DNA from: Bin5 sp965204705
GTDB taxonomy: Bacteria > Chloroflexota > Anaerolineae > Caldilineales > Caldilineaceae
Reading direction: 5' to 3'
DNA: 64,000 nt
Assembly (NCBI GenBank): GCA_965204705.1
Contig: OZ242006.1
Location: 248,001-312,000, forward strand
The position numbers were made by a program, and so were the translations under genes. Under the pieces are notes generated by a model that had not been told where the DNA came from, searched no databases, and saw only the letters and a list, made by a program, of their open reading frames with translations. Below are positions 52,986-60,602 of the stretch, piece by piece. The stretch's first letter is position 1. Every line of letters starts with the position of its first letter.

Positions 52986-54149
52986 ATGTTGAATTTGCCG
53001 GTTGATTGGGCAACGCAATGGTTAGGGGGCTTCTGCCCGGTGGAGGCGCTCGGTGGTTTGCCGGTGCGCGGCGCAGATTATGCCGCGCATCCACAGCTGG
53101 ATGATCGGCTGACCCTACCTGCTAACGCAGCTTTACACGCCGAGGTGACGCTTGAAACGGCAGAAGCGGCATGGTCGGAACGCCTGGGCGGCGCGTGGGT
53201 TGTGTTGGTGCGCGATGCCTACCGCGCTCGCCGCTTACTGCATCAGGCGGCGGGGATTCAGCCAGGCGAATGGGTCGGTATCCCGGCGAATGCCAGCCAT
53301 GACCTGGCAGAGTCGGTCAAGCATCATAAGGCGCTGCCGCGCTTTCTGGACTTTGACGCGCATCTGCGGCTCGCGCCGTCCAGTACGCGCTTCACCTGGA
53401 CGCAGGTGGTGCGCGGTTTGTGGCAGCCGCAGAACGCCACATGGCTCGACTGCGCTGACACCCTGCCTACGCCCGGCGCGGCAGAGCGCCCGGCGGTGAC
53501 GCTGTACGGCTTACATCTGCCTGAAGATGATGACCGCCCCGGTGCGCTGTTGGTATTCAGTGATGAGGCGCTCTATGCAGAGGTGAGAGCATTGCGTCAA
53601 CCGGCTGACTGCCCGAACGCGGCGCAGGCATTGGCGCAGTGTGAACGATTGCCGGAACTGGCAGAGCAGCAAAGCGCGAATCTGGCGGAGGTGCGGCGCG
53701 GTCTGCGTGAAGCCGCCGGGCTGGAGACACACGAGTCGAACAGGCTGGCGCTGGCGACCGCGGTCGCGGTGCAGATTCCGCCAGAGAGCGATGTCGCCAC
53801 GTTTTACGCCTATGTTGAGCAGGAAAATACGCCCGTGCGCTGGCTGCCACAGATTCAGCCTTTGCATTATGCCGCGCTGGGTGCTGACGGCGCGCCGGAT
53901 CACCGGGGGACGGCGGCGAACCTCGCCCGCTGGTTGTGCGTCCCAGTGGGGCCGGATTACACCTTTGAGGAGATCAAACACGGTGTGCTGGGCATCGTCA
54001 AAGCGGCGGAATATCTCGGTGTGCGCTGGCGCACCAATCCCGCCTATGCTGCCGAGTACGCTGCCTTGATGGATCGAACTTATGGCGCAGGGCATGATGC
54101 CTACCGCCCGTTGTTTGCGCTGGATGAAGCCATTGCAGCGGGAGATTAG
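52986..54149 (+). CDS. Unrecognised protein, possibly DegT/DnrJ-like PLP-fold
   Basis: 387 residues from the ATG at 52986, which has AGGAGG upstream. I cannot assign a family firmly. The middle part, VGIPANASHDLAESVKHH and ALPRFLDFDAHLRL, and the end, VPVGPDYTFEEIKHGVLGI, recall the fold pattern of DegT/DnrJ-type aminotransferases, but a clear PLP-binding Lys motif is missing. It lies between the zinc permease and a COG0523 GTPase in the same direction, and only three bases separate it from the next (broken) frame, so it is probably part of the zinc chaperone unit. Confidence 0.7.
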   Translation: MLNLPVDWATQWLGGFCPVEALGGLPVRGADYAAHPQLDDRLTLPANAALHAEVTLETAEAAWSERLGGAWVVLVRDAYRARRLLHQAAGIQPGEWVGIPANASHDLAESVKHHKALPRFLDFDAHLRLAPSSTRFTWTQVVRGLWQPQNATWLDCADTLPTPGAAERPAVTLYGLHLPEDDDRPGALLVFSDEALYAEVRALRQPADCPNAAQALAQCERLPELAEQQSANLAEVRRGLREAAGLETHESNRLALATAVAVQIPPESDVATFYAYVEQENTPVRWLPQIQPLHYAALGADGAPDHRGTAANLARWLCVPVGPDYTFEEIKHGVLGIVKAAEYLGVRWRTNPAYAAEYAALMDRTYGAGHDAYRPLFALDEAIAAGD

Positions 54150-54151
54150 CC

Positions 54152-54254
54152 ATGCAGTTGATCGCTATCACCGGGATGTTGCATCAGGCCAAAGACCACG
54201 CTGACGCGGGCGATTATTGAAGCGCTCTTCGCCGAAAGCGAAAACGACAGTTGA
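54152..54254 (+). pseudogene. Truncated, frameshifted P-loop gene start
   Basis: MQLIAITGMLHQA followed, after a one-base shift, by KTTLTRAIIEALFAESENDS and TGA. Together they look like the first 35 residues of a P-loop NTPase (strand, Walker A, helix) that ends abruptly. It sits three bases behind the preceding gene and just before the GTPase gene. Confidence 0.45.
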
Positions 54255-54271
54255 ATAGAGGAGACAGGAAC

Positions 54272-55630
54272 ATGATGAACACACCTGAAACACGAGTACC
54301 AGTGACCGTTCTGACGGGCTTTCTGGGGGCAGGCAAAACCACGTTGCTCAACCGCGTCCTCACCGAAAATCACGGTAAGAAAATCGCGGTGATCGAAAAT
54401 GAGTTCGGCGAGATCGGCATTGATAACGACCTGGTCATTGGCGCGGAAGAAGAGATCTTCGAGATGAATAACGGATGCATCTGCTGCACCGTTCGGGGTG
54501 ACCTGATTCGCATTCTCGGTCATCTGATGAAGCGCCGCGATAAGTTCGACTACATCATGGTCGAAACCACCGGCATGGCGGATCCCGGTCCCGTCGCGCA
54601 GACCTTTTACGTGGACGACGATATGCAGGAAAAACTGATGCTGGATGCGATTGTCACGGTGGTGGATGCCAAACATATCTGGGAACACATCGACGACAGC
54701 GATGAAGCAAAAGAACAGGTTGCCTTTGCTGATGTGATCCTGCTCAATAAGATCGATCTGGTTGCCCCGGAAGACCTCGACAAACTCGAAGCACGCATCA
54801 AAAGCATGAATCGCATGGCGAAAATCTGCCGCACCCGCGACGCAGTGGTCGAGATGGACAAGATTCTCAATGTGGGCGGCTTCAACCTCGACCGGGCACT
54901 GGAGATCGACCCGAAGTTCATGGAGCCGGAGTACCCGTTTGAATGGTCGGGTATCTATGAGCTGAACACCGGGACTTACGAATGGGTGATGGGTGAAGGC
55001 CCTGACCCGGCAATGGGGGCCGCACTGCTGCCGCTGGCAAATAATGGATTGGAGGCAAAGGAAGCGACGCTGATGGGCGCCGTACTGACCTTCTCTGAAG
55101 ATGAGCAGGCAGTACAGGCAGGCGAGACGCTGCGCCTCGGCAAAGGAGAGCACAACCAGCTTGTGCTGAACGGAAAAGGCGAGACCGTCTTCAACTTCGT
55201 TATTCAGCGGCCGGGCTATTACATGCTGTTCACCGAGCATCACCCTGACGAGTTCGACGCGCACCTGTGCGGCACGGATGCCGTGCTTGCCCCGCTCGAA
55301 ACCCGCGAGTACAAGCCCGATCATGAACACGACGAAGAGGTGACTTCCGTTGGCATCACCCTCCCCGGTGATTTTCACTTGGAGAGGCTCAATAGTTGGT
55401 TAAGTCAACTGCTGCGCGTGCATGGGCTGGACATCTTCCGTATGAAAGGCGTGTTGAGCTTGCGCGGCAGGGATGAGCGCTTCGTATTTCAGGGGGTGCA
55501 CATGCTCTTTGACGGCCGCCCGGATCGTCCGTGGGGGAATGAGCAGCGTCACAACAAGATGGTTTTTATCGGGCGTAACCTGGATCGGGCTGCACTGGAA
55601 GAAGGCTTCCGCGCATGTCTCGTGTCATGA
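54272..55630 (+). CDS. COG0523 GTPase (CobW-like, putative zinc chaperone) with a long inserted domain
   Basis: 452 residues, GAGGAG upstream of the ATG. Walker A TVLTGFLGAGKTTLLNRVL, the metal motif NNGCICCTVRGD, Walker B-like DYIMVETTGMADPGPV and the base-recognition LLNKIDLV. After residue 225 a segment of about 130 residues (YELNTGTYEWVMGEGPDPAM through PDEFDAHLCGTD) is inserted before the CobW_C domain, which resumes at HLERLNSWLSQLLRVHGLDI. The insert has a beta-rich, cupredoxin-like look and a late His/Asp pair (EHHPDE) that may bind metal. COG0523 proteins use GTP to load zinc or other metals onto enzymes. Confidence 0.9.
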   Translation: MMNTPETRVPVTVLTGFLGAGKTTLLNRVLTENHGKKIAVIENEFGEIGIDNDLVIGAEEEIFEMNNGCICCTVRGDLIRILGHLMKRRDKFDYIMVETTGMADPGPVAQTFYVDDDMQEKLMLDAIVTVVDAKHIWEHIDDSDEAKEQVAFADVILLNKIDLVAPEDLDKLEARIKSMNRMAKICRTRDAVVEMDKILNVGGFNLDRALEIDPKFMEPEYPFEWSGIYELNTGTYEWVMGEGPDPAMGAALLPLANNGLEAKEATLMGAVLTFSEDEQAVQAGETLRLGKGEHNQLVLNGKGETVFNFVIQRPGYYMLFTEHHPDEFDAHLCGTDAVLAPLETREYKPDHEHDEEVTSVGITLPGDFHLERLNSWLSQLLRVHGLDIFRMKGVLSLRGRDERFVFQGVHMLFDGRPDRPWGNEQRHNKMVFIGRNLDRAALEEGFRACLVS

Positions 55631-56673
55631 TGCGGCGCAAAGGCAAGCGCAAACCGCCACAGCCATCGCTCAAGGCGATGTGGCGTACCAACATAGACGA
55701 TCATCCGATCGGGCTGGCATGGTCGCCGGATGGCAAAGTGCTGGCTGTGGCGGGTGTGTCCGGACCAATCACGCTGTTTAATGGTGCAGACGGCGCGGTA
55801 CGGCACAAGCTACCCGGCCATACCCTCAGCACGATGGCAATTTCGTGGCACAAAGACGGTCGTCTCCTCGCCAGTGTCGGGCAGGACGGCAAGGTACGGC
55901 TGTGGGATACCGAGACAGGAGCGCAGACCTCTGAAATGGCAGGCGGCGCAAGCTGGGTGGAGCGTGTCGCTTTCAGCCCTGCGGGCGACTGGCTGGTGTC
56001 AGCCGCCGGGCGCAAACTGCGACTGTGGGACACCAGCGGTGAAATGAACTACGAGTATCCCGATGCGAACAGCACCATTACTGACATCAAGTGGCGCCAT
56101 GACGGCGAACAGTTCGCCATCTCTGCCTACAATGGCGTCGTGCTGTATGGCCTCGCAAAGGCGGAACCACTCAACCGTTTCGAATGGCAGGGTTCGACAC
56201 TCACACTGGAATGGAGCCCCGATGGAAAGCACATTGCCACCGGCGACCAGGACTCGACGGTGCATTTCTGGCTAGTCGATACAGGGCAGGATTTGCAGAT
56301 GTGGGGCTACGAAACGAAGGTGCTGGAACTGGCATGGAGCTCCAATAGTCGCTATCTGGCGACCGGCGGCGGGACTCAGGCAGTGATCTGGGACTGTTCC
56401 GGCAAGGGGCCAGAAAACACTAAACCGATCATGCTGGAAGGGCATCGGCGCCTCATCAAGCACCTGAAGTTTCAACGACGGGGTAAGCTGCTGGCTTCCG
56501 GTGGGAACGATGGTCTGCTGGCAATCTGGAAAATCGAGAAGAAGAAATCCGTTTTGCTGGCGGATACTGTGTTCAAGACCCCGATTGCCGGCTTGGCCTG
56601 GTCACCGGATGACCGCTGTATCGCGGTGTCAGATGAGAGTGGTACCCTGTCGATAGCGGCAGTGCAGCAGTGA
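55615..56673 (+). CDS. WD40-repeat beta-propeller protein
   Basis: 352 residues from the ATG at 55615; the ATG at 55627 (ATGA overlap with the GTPase stop) would also fit. After a basic, proline-containing N-terminus, about seven WD40 blades follow, for example GLAWSPDGKVLAVAGVSGPI, GRLLASVGQDGKVRLWDTET and GDWLVSAAGRKLRLWDTSGE. No signal peptide is present, so it is cytoplasmic, unlike the propeller inside the zinc-binding protein. Overlap with the COG0523 gene suggests that the two proteins work together, possibly as GTPase and scaffold. Confidence 0.9.
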   Translation: MSRVMMRRKGKRKPPQPSLKAMWRTNIDDHPIGLAWSPDGKVLAVAGVSGPITLFNGADGAVRHKLPGHTLSTMAISWHKDGRLLASVGQDGKVRLWDTETGAQTSEMAGGASWVERVAFSPAGDWLVSAAGRKLRLWDTSGEMNYEYPDANSTITDIKWRHDGEQFAISAYNGVVLYGLAKAEPLNRFEWQGSTLTLEWSPDGKHIATGDQDSTVHFWLVDTGQDLQMWGYETKVLELAWSSNSRYLATGGGTQAVIWDCSGKGPENTKPIMLEGHRRLIKHLKFQRRGKLLASGGNDGLLAIWKIEKKKSVLLADTVFKTPIAGLAWSPDDRCIAVSDESGTLSIAAVQQ

Positions 56674-56837
56674 TGAGAAACGTGTTTCATATGAACTGTT
56701 TCCCTCTGTTGGCGGGACGTTTTGCCTCGATGAAGGAGATCTGTGGAGCATGTGGAGATTTTCTGTCTCACCGGCAAGATGGTACAGTCAACAGGAGCAA
56801 TTTGGAGGCGAGAAGGCAAGTTGACGGGACGCCGGTG

Positions 56838-56866
56838 CGGACACCACCGTCGGCCGGTGTTATACC
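56838..56866 (+). promoter_or_regulatory. Promoter of the intact regulator gene (cassette C)
   Basis: CGGACA (56838-56843), 17-bp spacer, TATACC (56861-56866). The -35 box is weaker than in cassettes A and B, where it is TTGACA, so the regulator should be made at a lower level than the transporters when derepressed. Confidence 0.6.
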
Positions 56867-56871
56867 GTACC

Positions 56872-56893
56872 TTATTGCGAAAATTTTCAATAA
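56872..56893. promoter_or_regulatory. Palindromic operator C, upstream of the regulator gene
   Basis: TTATTGCGAAAATTTTCAATAA: nine of eleven symmetric positions pair. It lies 11 bp before the regulator start codon and overlaps the transcription start, as expected for autoregulation. Its core (ATTGCGAA..TTTT.CAAT) resembles operator A. Confidence 0.65.
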
Positions 56894-56904
56894 ACAAAAT
56901 TATC

Positions 56905-57342
56905 ATGAACCAAAATACCGCAGAGATCAGTCAACAGTTGCGCGAGTCCGGCTACCGGATGACCCCCCAACGCCAGCTTATCCTCGACGCCATCTGTCAA
57001 CTCGGTGAGCATGTCACGCCCGAAGAGGTGTACGACCATGTACACCGCATCGCACCCACGCTGAGCCGGGCGACTGTCTACCGGGTGCTGCACTTTCTGA
57101 CAGAACAGCACATCCTGGCGATGGTGCATATGGCCGACGGCCGGCTCGCCTACGAGATGGCCGGCCCCGAACCGCATCACCACCTCGTCTGCCGCACCTG
57201 CGACAGCTTGCTTGAGTTGCCGCACAGCGTCTTGCTGGCCTTTCGCCTGGCGATGGATACCCAATACGACTTTGAGCTCGACGTAAGTCATGTCTCATTC
57301 TTTGGGAATTGCACCGACTGCCGCGACTCTGCCGACGCCTGA
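56905..57342 (+). CDS. Fur-family metalloregulator, probably Zur
   Basis: 145 residues. The DNA-binding domain has GYRMTPQRQLILDAI and the recognition helix region TLSRATVYRVLHFL. The dimerisation domain carries PEPHHHLVCRTCDSLLELP, whose His cluster and CxxC are metal sites, and a final CTDCRDSADA with the second CxxC of the structural zinc. The four cysteines and the neighbouring zinc genes favour Zur over Fur or PerR. The start is the ATG right behind operator C; the frame upstream of it is spacer. Two decayed copies lie at 43831 and 48502. Confidence 0.88.
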   Translation: MNQNTAEISQQLRESGYRMTPQRQLILDAICQLGEHVTPEEVYDHVHRIAPTLSRATVYRVLHFLTEQHILAMVHMADGRLAYEMAGPEPHHHLVCRTCDSLLELPHSVLLAFRLAMDTQYDFELDVSHVSFFGNCTDCRDSADA

Positions 57343-57439
57343 CGCCAATTGCGGGGGCAAACGCCGCCAGCATGGCGAAAGGGTACCCGCAGCAGATGCT
57401 TTACTCACTTCGAATCCTGTCATCGGTTCTCACGCTGTG
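57343..57439 (+). pseudogene. Leftover 5' end of a binding-protein gene behind the regulator
   Basis: The DNA continues as in cassettes A and B: GCGAAAGGGTACCCGCAGCA, then ATG and MLYSLRILSSVLTL, the start of the lipoprotein signal peptide. It breaks off at the point where the other two copies go on with LFLLAAC. So the ancestral unit was regulator plus binding protein, and here the second gene is lost. Confidence 0.75.
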
Positions 57440-57556
57440 GAAAACATCATGAGGACGCTGGCGAGCGTGCTGGAGGTGACCCCTCCCTCATGGATGGGGT
57501 AGAGGTCGGCAACGTGCCCGACAGCACTTAATTTTCCTTTGGAGGAGAGAATGAAG

Positions 57557-57586
57557 AGGCGTAAGGAGGGAAAAACCCTCACGCCC
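57557..57586. terminator. Hairpin downstream of the regulator gene
   Basis: AGGCGT-AAG-GAGGG, loop AAAAA, CCCTC-ACGCCC form an interrupted stem, followed by TTTG only. It may end the regulator transcript, but the T-run is weak. Confidence 0.45.
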
Positions 57587-57639
57587 TTTGCACGTTACTC
57601 GCCTAATTTACTTCCTATTCGTAGCCACTTATCGAATTT

Positions 57640-57840
57640 ATTGGCGTCAATTTCGGCTATGGCGGCTTAGACGTCCTGGATGAGATCGGCCCGCACAGCC
57701 ATCCCGGTCAGCTCGCCGGCCTGGCCGGTCCTAGCGGCGTCGGCAAGAGTTCGCTCCTGAAACTGGTCCTCGCCCTCTTTTATCCCAGAGAAGGACGGCA
57801 TCGAGATCGACGGGGAGACCTGGGCCCACATCCGTCAGGA
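57640..57840 (+). pseudogene. ABC transporter ATPase domain fragment
   Basis: A short open stretch encodes GVNFGYGGLDVLDEIG and GLAGPSGVGKSSLLKLVLAL, that is, the start of an exporter-type nucleotide-binding domain with Walker A, and then runs out of frame after FYPREG. No signature motif or Walker B follows before the next gene. The remainder of 57343-58078 shows no gene. Confidence 0.6.
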
Positions 57841-58078
57841 AGGTCGAATTCCGGGTCTCGATACGGACGGATGGTAAGGAACACTCAATCCCACCAGCCA
57901 AATCTTTGGTGCACGAACGGATCCGAAAAAGCTGCGCCGAAGGGAGCAAGCCAATGAGTGACAGGTCGCGCAGGCGCCGAAAGGTTGTCGTCGACTATCG
58001 GCAGTGAGGTGCCCGCCGGTCTGTTCACTGTGCTGAGTATCAATAAATTAGCAAGATAAAAATGAAAGCGAACCTGTT

Positions 58079-59170
58079 TTGAACCCGAAATCTGATCTCC
58101 AACCCATTCCCGTGACCATCATTACCGGCTTTCTGGGTTCTGGGAAAACCACGCTGCTCAACCGCATTCTTCATGCAGAGCATGGTCTGCGCGTGGCTGT
58201 GCTCGTGAATGACTTTGGCGCCATCAATATCGATACGCAGCTCGTTGTGGGTATGGAGGAAGACACGATCAGCCTCGCTAACGGCTGCATCTGCTGCACC
58301 ATTCGCGACGACTTTCTCAAAGCCACACTCGACCTGCTCCAGCGTCCACAGCCGCCCGAATATATTGTGGTTGAAACCAGTGGTGTCTCAGATCCGCTCG
58401 AAGTGGCGCTTACGTTTCGGGCGCTCCAGCGCGTGCGGATTGACAGCATCCTGACCGTGATGGATGCCGAACAGAGCCTGAGCCTCGACCGGCGCCATGA
58501 GGCGCTGTCCGTCCATCAGGTCGGCATGGCGGATATCGTCATCCTGAATAAAGTCGATCTGGTGAACGAGGCACAGCTTCAATCGGCGCGGGATTACATC
58601 CGGGACATCGTCCCCCTGGCACGCATCATCGAAACGACACAAGCAGATGTGCCGCTTGAACTGCTGTTGAATGTGGGTCAATTTGAAATCGAGCGTTTGG
58701 CAAGCCGCCAGCCACACGATATTCATGTTCATGCCGAAGATGAAGAACACGGGCATGAAGACAACGAACACCACCATCCACATACGGACCACACACTGGT
58801 TTTCAGCACCTGGAGCTGGCGCAGTTCGCAGCCTGTCTCATTTCGCGCCTTGCAACGGATGGTCGACCGCCTTCCGGAAACGATCTATCGCGCCAAAGGG
58901 ATTTTCTTTTTGGCAGATTCCCCTGATCAGAAAGGGATTTTGCAGGTCGTAGGCAGCCGCGCGAACCTGACCGTAACTCAGGATGGTTGGGAAAATGCTA
59001 CGCCACACTCGCAGCTCGTCGTCATTGGTGCAGAGGGGAGTGTAGACGGGGACAGTTTGAACCAGCGCATGGAAGCTTGTCTGGCAGTCAATGCCCCGAA
59101 ATCAGAACGGGAATATATGACGCGCACCGTCACTGAATGGCTGCGCCAGCGGCTGCCCGGCACAGCATGA
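58079..59170 (+). CDS. COG0523 GTPase (putative zinc chaperone), second copy
   Basis: 363 residues from a TTG, the only start that keeps the usual short lead to the P-loop. Walker A TIITGFLGSGKTTLLNRIL, the metal motif ANGCICCTIRDD, VVETSGVSDPLEVA and VILNKVDLV. A His-rich loop (HVHAEDEEHGHEDNEHHHPH) near residue 225 precedes the CobW_C domain with TLVFSTWSWRSSQPVSFRAL. Unlike the protein at 54272 it has no large insert. It overlaps or nearly touches the third copy, which it resembles closely. Confidence 0.9.
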   Translation: MNPKSDLQPIPVTIITGFLGSGKTTLLNRILHAEHGLRVAVLVNDFGAINIDTQLVVGMEEDTISLANGCICCTIRDDFLKATLDLLQRPQPPEYIVVETSGVSDPLEVALTFRALQRVRIDSILTVMDAEQSLSLDRRHEALSVHQVGMADIVILNKVDLVNEAQLQSARDYIRDIVPLARIIETTQADVPLELLLNVGQFEIERLASRQPHDIHVHAEDEEHGHEDNEHHHPHTDHTLVFSTWSWRSSQPVSFRALQRMVDRLPETIYRAKGIFFLADSPDQKGILQVVGSRANLTVTQDGWENATPHSQLVVIGAEGSVDGDSLNQRMEACLAVNAPKSEREYMTRTVTEWLRQRLPGTA

Positions 59171-59196
59171 GTCACGATTCAGGAGGTGCGCCTGAT

Positions 59197-60351
59197 ATGG
59201 AGAGCCACCATTTCCCGGTGCCAGTGACAGTTCTCAGCGGCTTTCTCGGCGCCGGCAAAACCACTCTGCTTAACCACATTCTGCATGGCGATCACGGCCT
59301 GAAGATCGCGGTGCTGGTGAATGACTTTGGCGCGATAAACATTGACGCCCAGTTAGTCGTCGGTGTCGAAGGCGAAACGGTCACTCTGTCGAACGGCTGC
59401 ATCTGCTGCACAATTCGCGGCGACCTGCTGAAGGAAACCCTCAAACTGCTGCGCCGGGAGGATCACCCGGAATTCATCATCGTCGAGACCAGCGGTGTCT
59501 CCGATCCTATCGCTGTCGCCAATACCTTCCTGACGCCTGAAATCAAACCGCTGGCGCAGCTCGACAGCATTCTGGTCGTCGTGGATGCCGACAATATCCT
59601 GACACTGGACGAAGAAAACTTCGCGCTGGCGCTGGATCAGATCGCCGTCGCCGACATCGTGGTACTGAACAAAGTCGATCTGGTCACGGCTGAGGAACTG
59701 GAAGAGGTCAAGACCGAGCTGATTCAGCGCACTGTGCCGAGAATGAGGATGAGAAAGGTGTTTCTCAACGTAGTGGACATCACAACCGATCTGATTCGAC
59801 GCACCGTGCCGGAAGCGCGCATTCTGGAAGCGACTTACGGTCGGGTGCCGCTGGAACTGGTGCTGGGCGTGGGCAGCTATGCACCGGAACGCCTGCACCG
59901 GCGTGCAGAGCGCGATGTGCACGTGCACGGCGTCGATGAGGAACACGATCACGATGAGGCCGAACATCACCACCATGAACATACCGACCATACGCTGGTC
60001 TTCAGCACCTGGAGTTGGACGACGGATAATCCGCTGTCGCTGAAAGCGCTACGCGGGGTGTTCGAGGAACTGCCCAATACCATCTACCGCGCTAAAGGCG
60101 CAGTTCAGCTCCATGAGATGCCGGACAACAGGATGATTCTGCAGATGGTGGGTAAACGTGCCAGCCTGACGCTGGCCGATGAATGGGGCGATGATCCGCC
60201 CCGCACGCAGATTGTGATGATCGCCTCGCATGGCGGGCTGGATGTTGAGGCGCTCCGCTCGCAGTTGGAAGCCTGTATCGTCGCGGACACGCGCCCCGCT
60301 GCCGTGAGGCAGAAGACCGCCAAAACGGAATGGACGCGCAAACGCCGGTAA
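59197..60351 (+). CDS. COG0523 GTPase (putative zinc chaperone), third copy
   Basis: 384 residues from the ATG at 59197, with AGGAGG ten bases upstream; an ATG at 59167 that overlaps the previous stop (ATGA) would add ten residues. Walker A TVLSGFLGAGKTTLLNHIL, SNGCICCTIRGD, IVETSGVSDPIAVA, VVLNKVDLV, a His-rich loop (EEHDHDEAEHHHHEHTDH) and a CobW_C domain. It is a tandem paralogue of the previous gene. A 24-residue internal duplication (LIQRTVPR.. and LIRRTVPE..) between the GTPase and C-terminal domains is peculiar to this copy. Confidence 0.9.
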   Translation: MESHHFPVPVTVLSGFLGAGKTTLLNHILHGDHGLKIAVLVNDFGAINIDAQLVVGVEGETVTLSNGCICCTIRGDLLKETLKLLRREDHPEFIIVETSGVSDPIAVANTFLTPEIKPLAQLDSILVVVDADNILTLDEENFALALDQIAVADIVVLNKVDLVTAEELEEVKTELIQRTVPRMRMRKVFLNVVDITTDLIRRTVPEARILEATYGRVPLELVLGVGSYAPERLHRRAERDVHVHGVDEEHDHDEAEHHHHEHTDHTLVFSTWSWTTDNPLSLKALRGVFEELPNTIYRAKGAVQLHEMPDNRMILQMVGKRASLTLADEWGDDPPRTQIVMIASHGGLDVEALRSQLEACIVADTRPAAVRQKTAKTEWTRKRR

Positions 60352-60602
60352 GCCGCCTGTGGGAAAAAGTAAACGATAAAGGGAACGTGGTCCGAAGACT
60401 GACCTGCCCCTGCTCTTTGTGCCACCCGTTAAGTTAGTCCGACAAGCACGGGGACCGGGTCGGCAGGATCAGGCAGGACAGTTCAGCACAGTGCGCAGCG
60501 GTCTGGTTGTTTTGGGAACGCCTGTTAAGCCACTGCGTGAGGGTGACACAGTCGTCGAGTTGCTATTTCGCTCGCTGTTCGAGGCCTATAAGGCCCCACT
60601 GA

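Noticed and set aside
58020..58078. A fourth operator in front of the second COG0523 gene
   Set aside because: TATCAATAAATTAGCAAGATA has only four symmetric outer positions and does not share the TTGC..GCAA core.
60425..60602. Possible gene fragment before the symporter gene
   Set aside because: A frame reads STVRSGLVVLGTPVKPLREG, but I could not tie it to any family, and it has no start signal.
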